From: Allacma fusca
Lineage: Eukaryota > Arthropoda > Collembola > Symphypleona > Sminthuridae
DNA: 64,000 nt
Reading direction: 5' to 3'
Assembly (NCBI GenBank): GCA_947179485.1
Contig: OX359245.1
Span: 30,987,067 to 31,051,066 of the forward strand
The first letter of the stretch is position 1. Each line of letters begins with the position of its first letter. Of this stretch, positions 62,601-64,000 are shown piece by piece. The notes beneath the pieces were generated by a model. The model worked only from the letters and a program-made list of their open reading frames with translations. It did no database searches and was not told the origin of the DNA. A program made the position numbers and the translations under genes.

Positions 62601-64000
62601 AGGAATAAAAACGCGTGTGTCAATCTGCCCCATACATTTTATCCCATGACCCTCGAACTTGGAGCTATTCTCCTAAATTCCTGTATCCTCAAGGCCTTTG
62701 AGTATACTTCTGGAGGGGCTTATTTTTAGAGGGAGTGGACTGCATATATTTTTTATTACCTGTCCACATATACCTATCAATATCTCAATGGAATTTTGCT
62801 GCTAGAAAATACACACTAGAATTTACAGGAGGCACTCCTGCTCCCCATCGAATGAGATTTTCTTACATTCATTAAAGGTGAAGGAACGCATGGGATTTTC
62901 AAGCAACTCAGCGCCCAGATATTTCCCCCTTTTTACGGAGATCCTGTTTACAGCTCAAATGCCAATTGCCAATGCAAAATGATACAGTGAGTCATTACTG
63001 TTTCCAAAAAAGTAGGATTTCCCAGGATTTTTCAAGGAAACTCATCCCTGGAAATGTACCTGTAAGTGATACGGATGTTTAGCACATATTCACTACAACT
63101 GGAACAAAATCCATACTTTTGTTACAAGGAAAAGGGCAAAAATTTATAAATGCTTTTGTAAGAGCAAAAAAAACTTTAAAACGTTGACCGCCCAATAAAA
63201 ACATCCCCTTGAACCGAAATAGTTTTTGTATTGGTAATCGACATAAGATGGGACGCTTAAATAAAAAAAATCTACTATTTTCCCCATAACTTTAAGAATC
63301 TTTGACGGAAAATTTTATAAAACATTTTTGTATTCAGGATTTTATCAAATAAAATAAATTAATTGGCAAGGAGCTAAAATATCCCAAATTGCTTAACAGA
63401 TGGTTGAACATTCTCTAAAATTTTATATTTGTAAGGTATATATAGCAGGCGAATTTTTTAAATAATTATTATTCTAATCCCAAGCGAAGCTTTCAAAAGT
63501 GAAATTACGCCTTATGAAAATTATGGAATAATAATTCCAAATCCCTATTCACTTTACTTGTGGAACTTGCCACCAAAGTAAGATAAAATAGGTGTGAGAA
63601 AGATGGTATCAAAATGATTTAAATTATGTAAATTCCAAAATTTCACATGCATTTCCTTAAGGCTTTAGCTCAAAAATTAGACGCAAATGCATCAGTGCAG
63701 GTTTCAAGCATTTAATTTCTAATGCGGTAGCTTTTTTTTCAAAGCAACTTTTAAAACGTACTATTTTCCGACACGCTTAGTACAAGGTGTTGGGGGATGT
63801 GATGATTGTATGAAATTTTATCCCCTGGTTTCCTATACAACCCCTGGAGGTTGACATGTGGCGAAGTTTCGACGTACGATACAAATGGACGAACTGGATT
63901 GGTAATCCCGTTTAGCTCCAACGCAAATATATCAAGGTAATTACAGTTCTGGGAGAGTCCTAATAACTTTCCCAGTGATATTTCCGACTCCAGTAATTAA
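59653..64000. other. Upstream region of ABCA copy B and non-coding right edge
   Basis: The first few hundred bases are presumed promoter and 5' UTR. Microsatellites: (CT)n at about 59825-59850, (TG)n at 60025-60042 and 60428-60443. From 60.5 kb to the edge only short frames are seen, with no recognised domain, RNA gene or array. Confidence 0.5.

Overview
The window looks like arthropod nuclear DNA. It is AT-rich and intron-bearing, with GT-AG introns that are mostly 60-250 bp long, wide gene-poor spacers full of simple and interspersed repeats, and an arthropod-type SIFamide receptor. A small crustacean such as a copepod fits the style, but the species is inferred and not shown. No bacterial, organellar or CRISPR-like content was seen.

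Layout: 1-14.4 kb is repeat-rich DNA with no supported gene. It holds a TIR element carrying a 22-bp tandem array, a 12-bp minisatellite, a 26-bp array, and a hAT-type MITE inside one unit of a diverged duplication. At 14.4-16.4 kb lie the last two coding exons of a SIFamide-receptor-like GPCR (+ strand); its 5' exons were not found. From 16.4 to 28.8 kb there are only repeats, including a 1.1-kb hAT-like element with a near-perfect 8-bp target-site duplication. At 28.8-33.0 kb two complete convergent genes stand tail to tail: a secreted M28 metallopeptidase of the carboxypeptidase Q type (+, 7 exons) and a short SEC14-like CRAL-TRIO lipid-binding protein (-, 7 exons). 33.0-40.3 kb has no gene. 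At 40.3-41.9 kb is a secreted Gly/Pro-rich repeat protein (+, 2 exons).

From 42.7 to 59.7 kb, on the minus strand, lie two complete tandem copies of a full-length ABCA (ABCA3-type) lipid transporter. Each has 18 coding exons with matching intron phases and every canonical ABC motif in both nucleotide-binding domains. 59.7-64 kb is non-coding, with microsatellites.

The genes do not form an operon or an obvious pathway; the ABCA pair and the SEC14-like protein share only a general lipid theme. The strongest observations are: a patch of unusually high similarity confined to part of the last exon of the two ABCA genes, which suggests gene conversion; two DNA-transposon copies whose own sequence has expanded into tandem arrays; a hAT MITE whose pre-insertion site can be read from a neighbouring duplicate; and the multi-part Gly/Pro-rich precursor. 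No clearly new multi-gene system was found.
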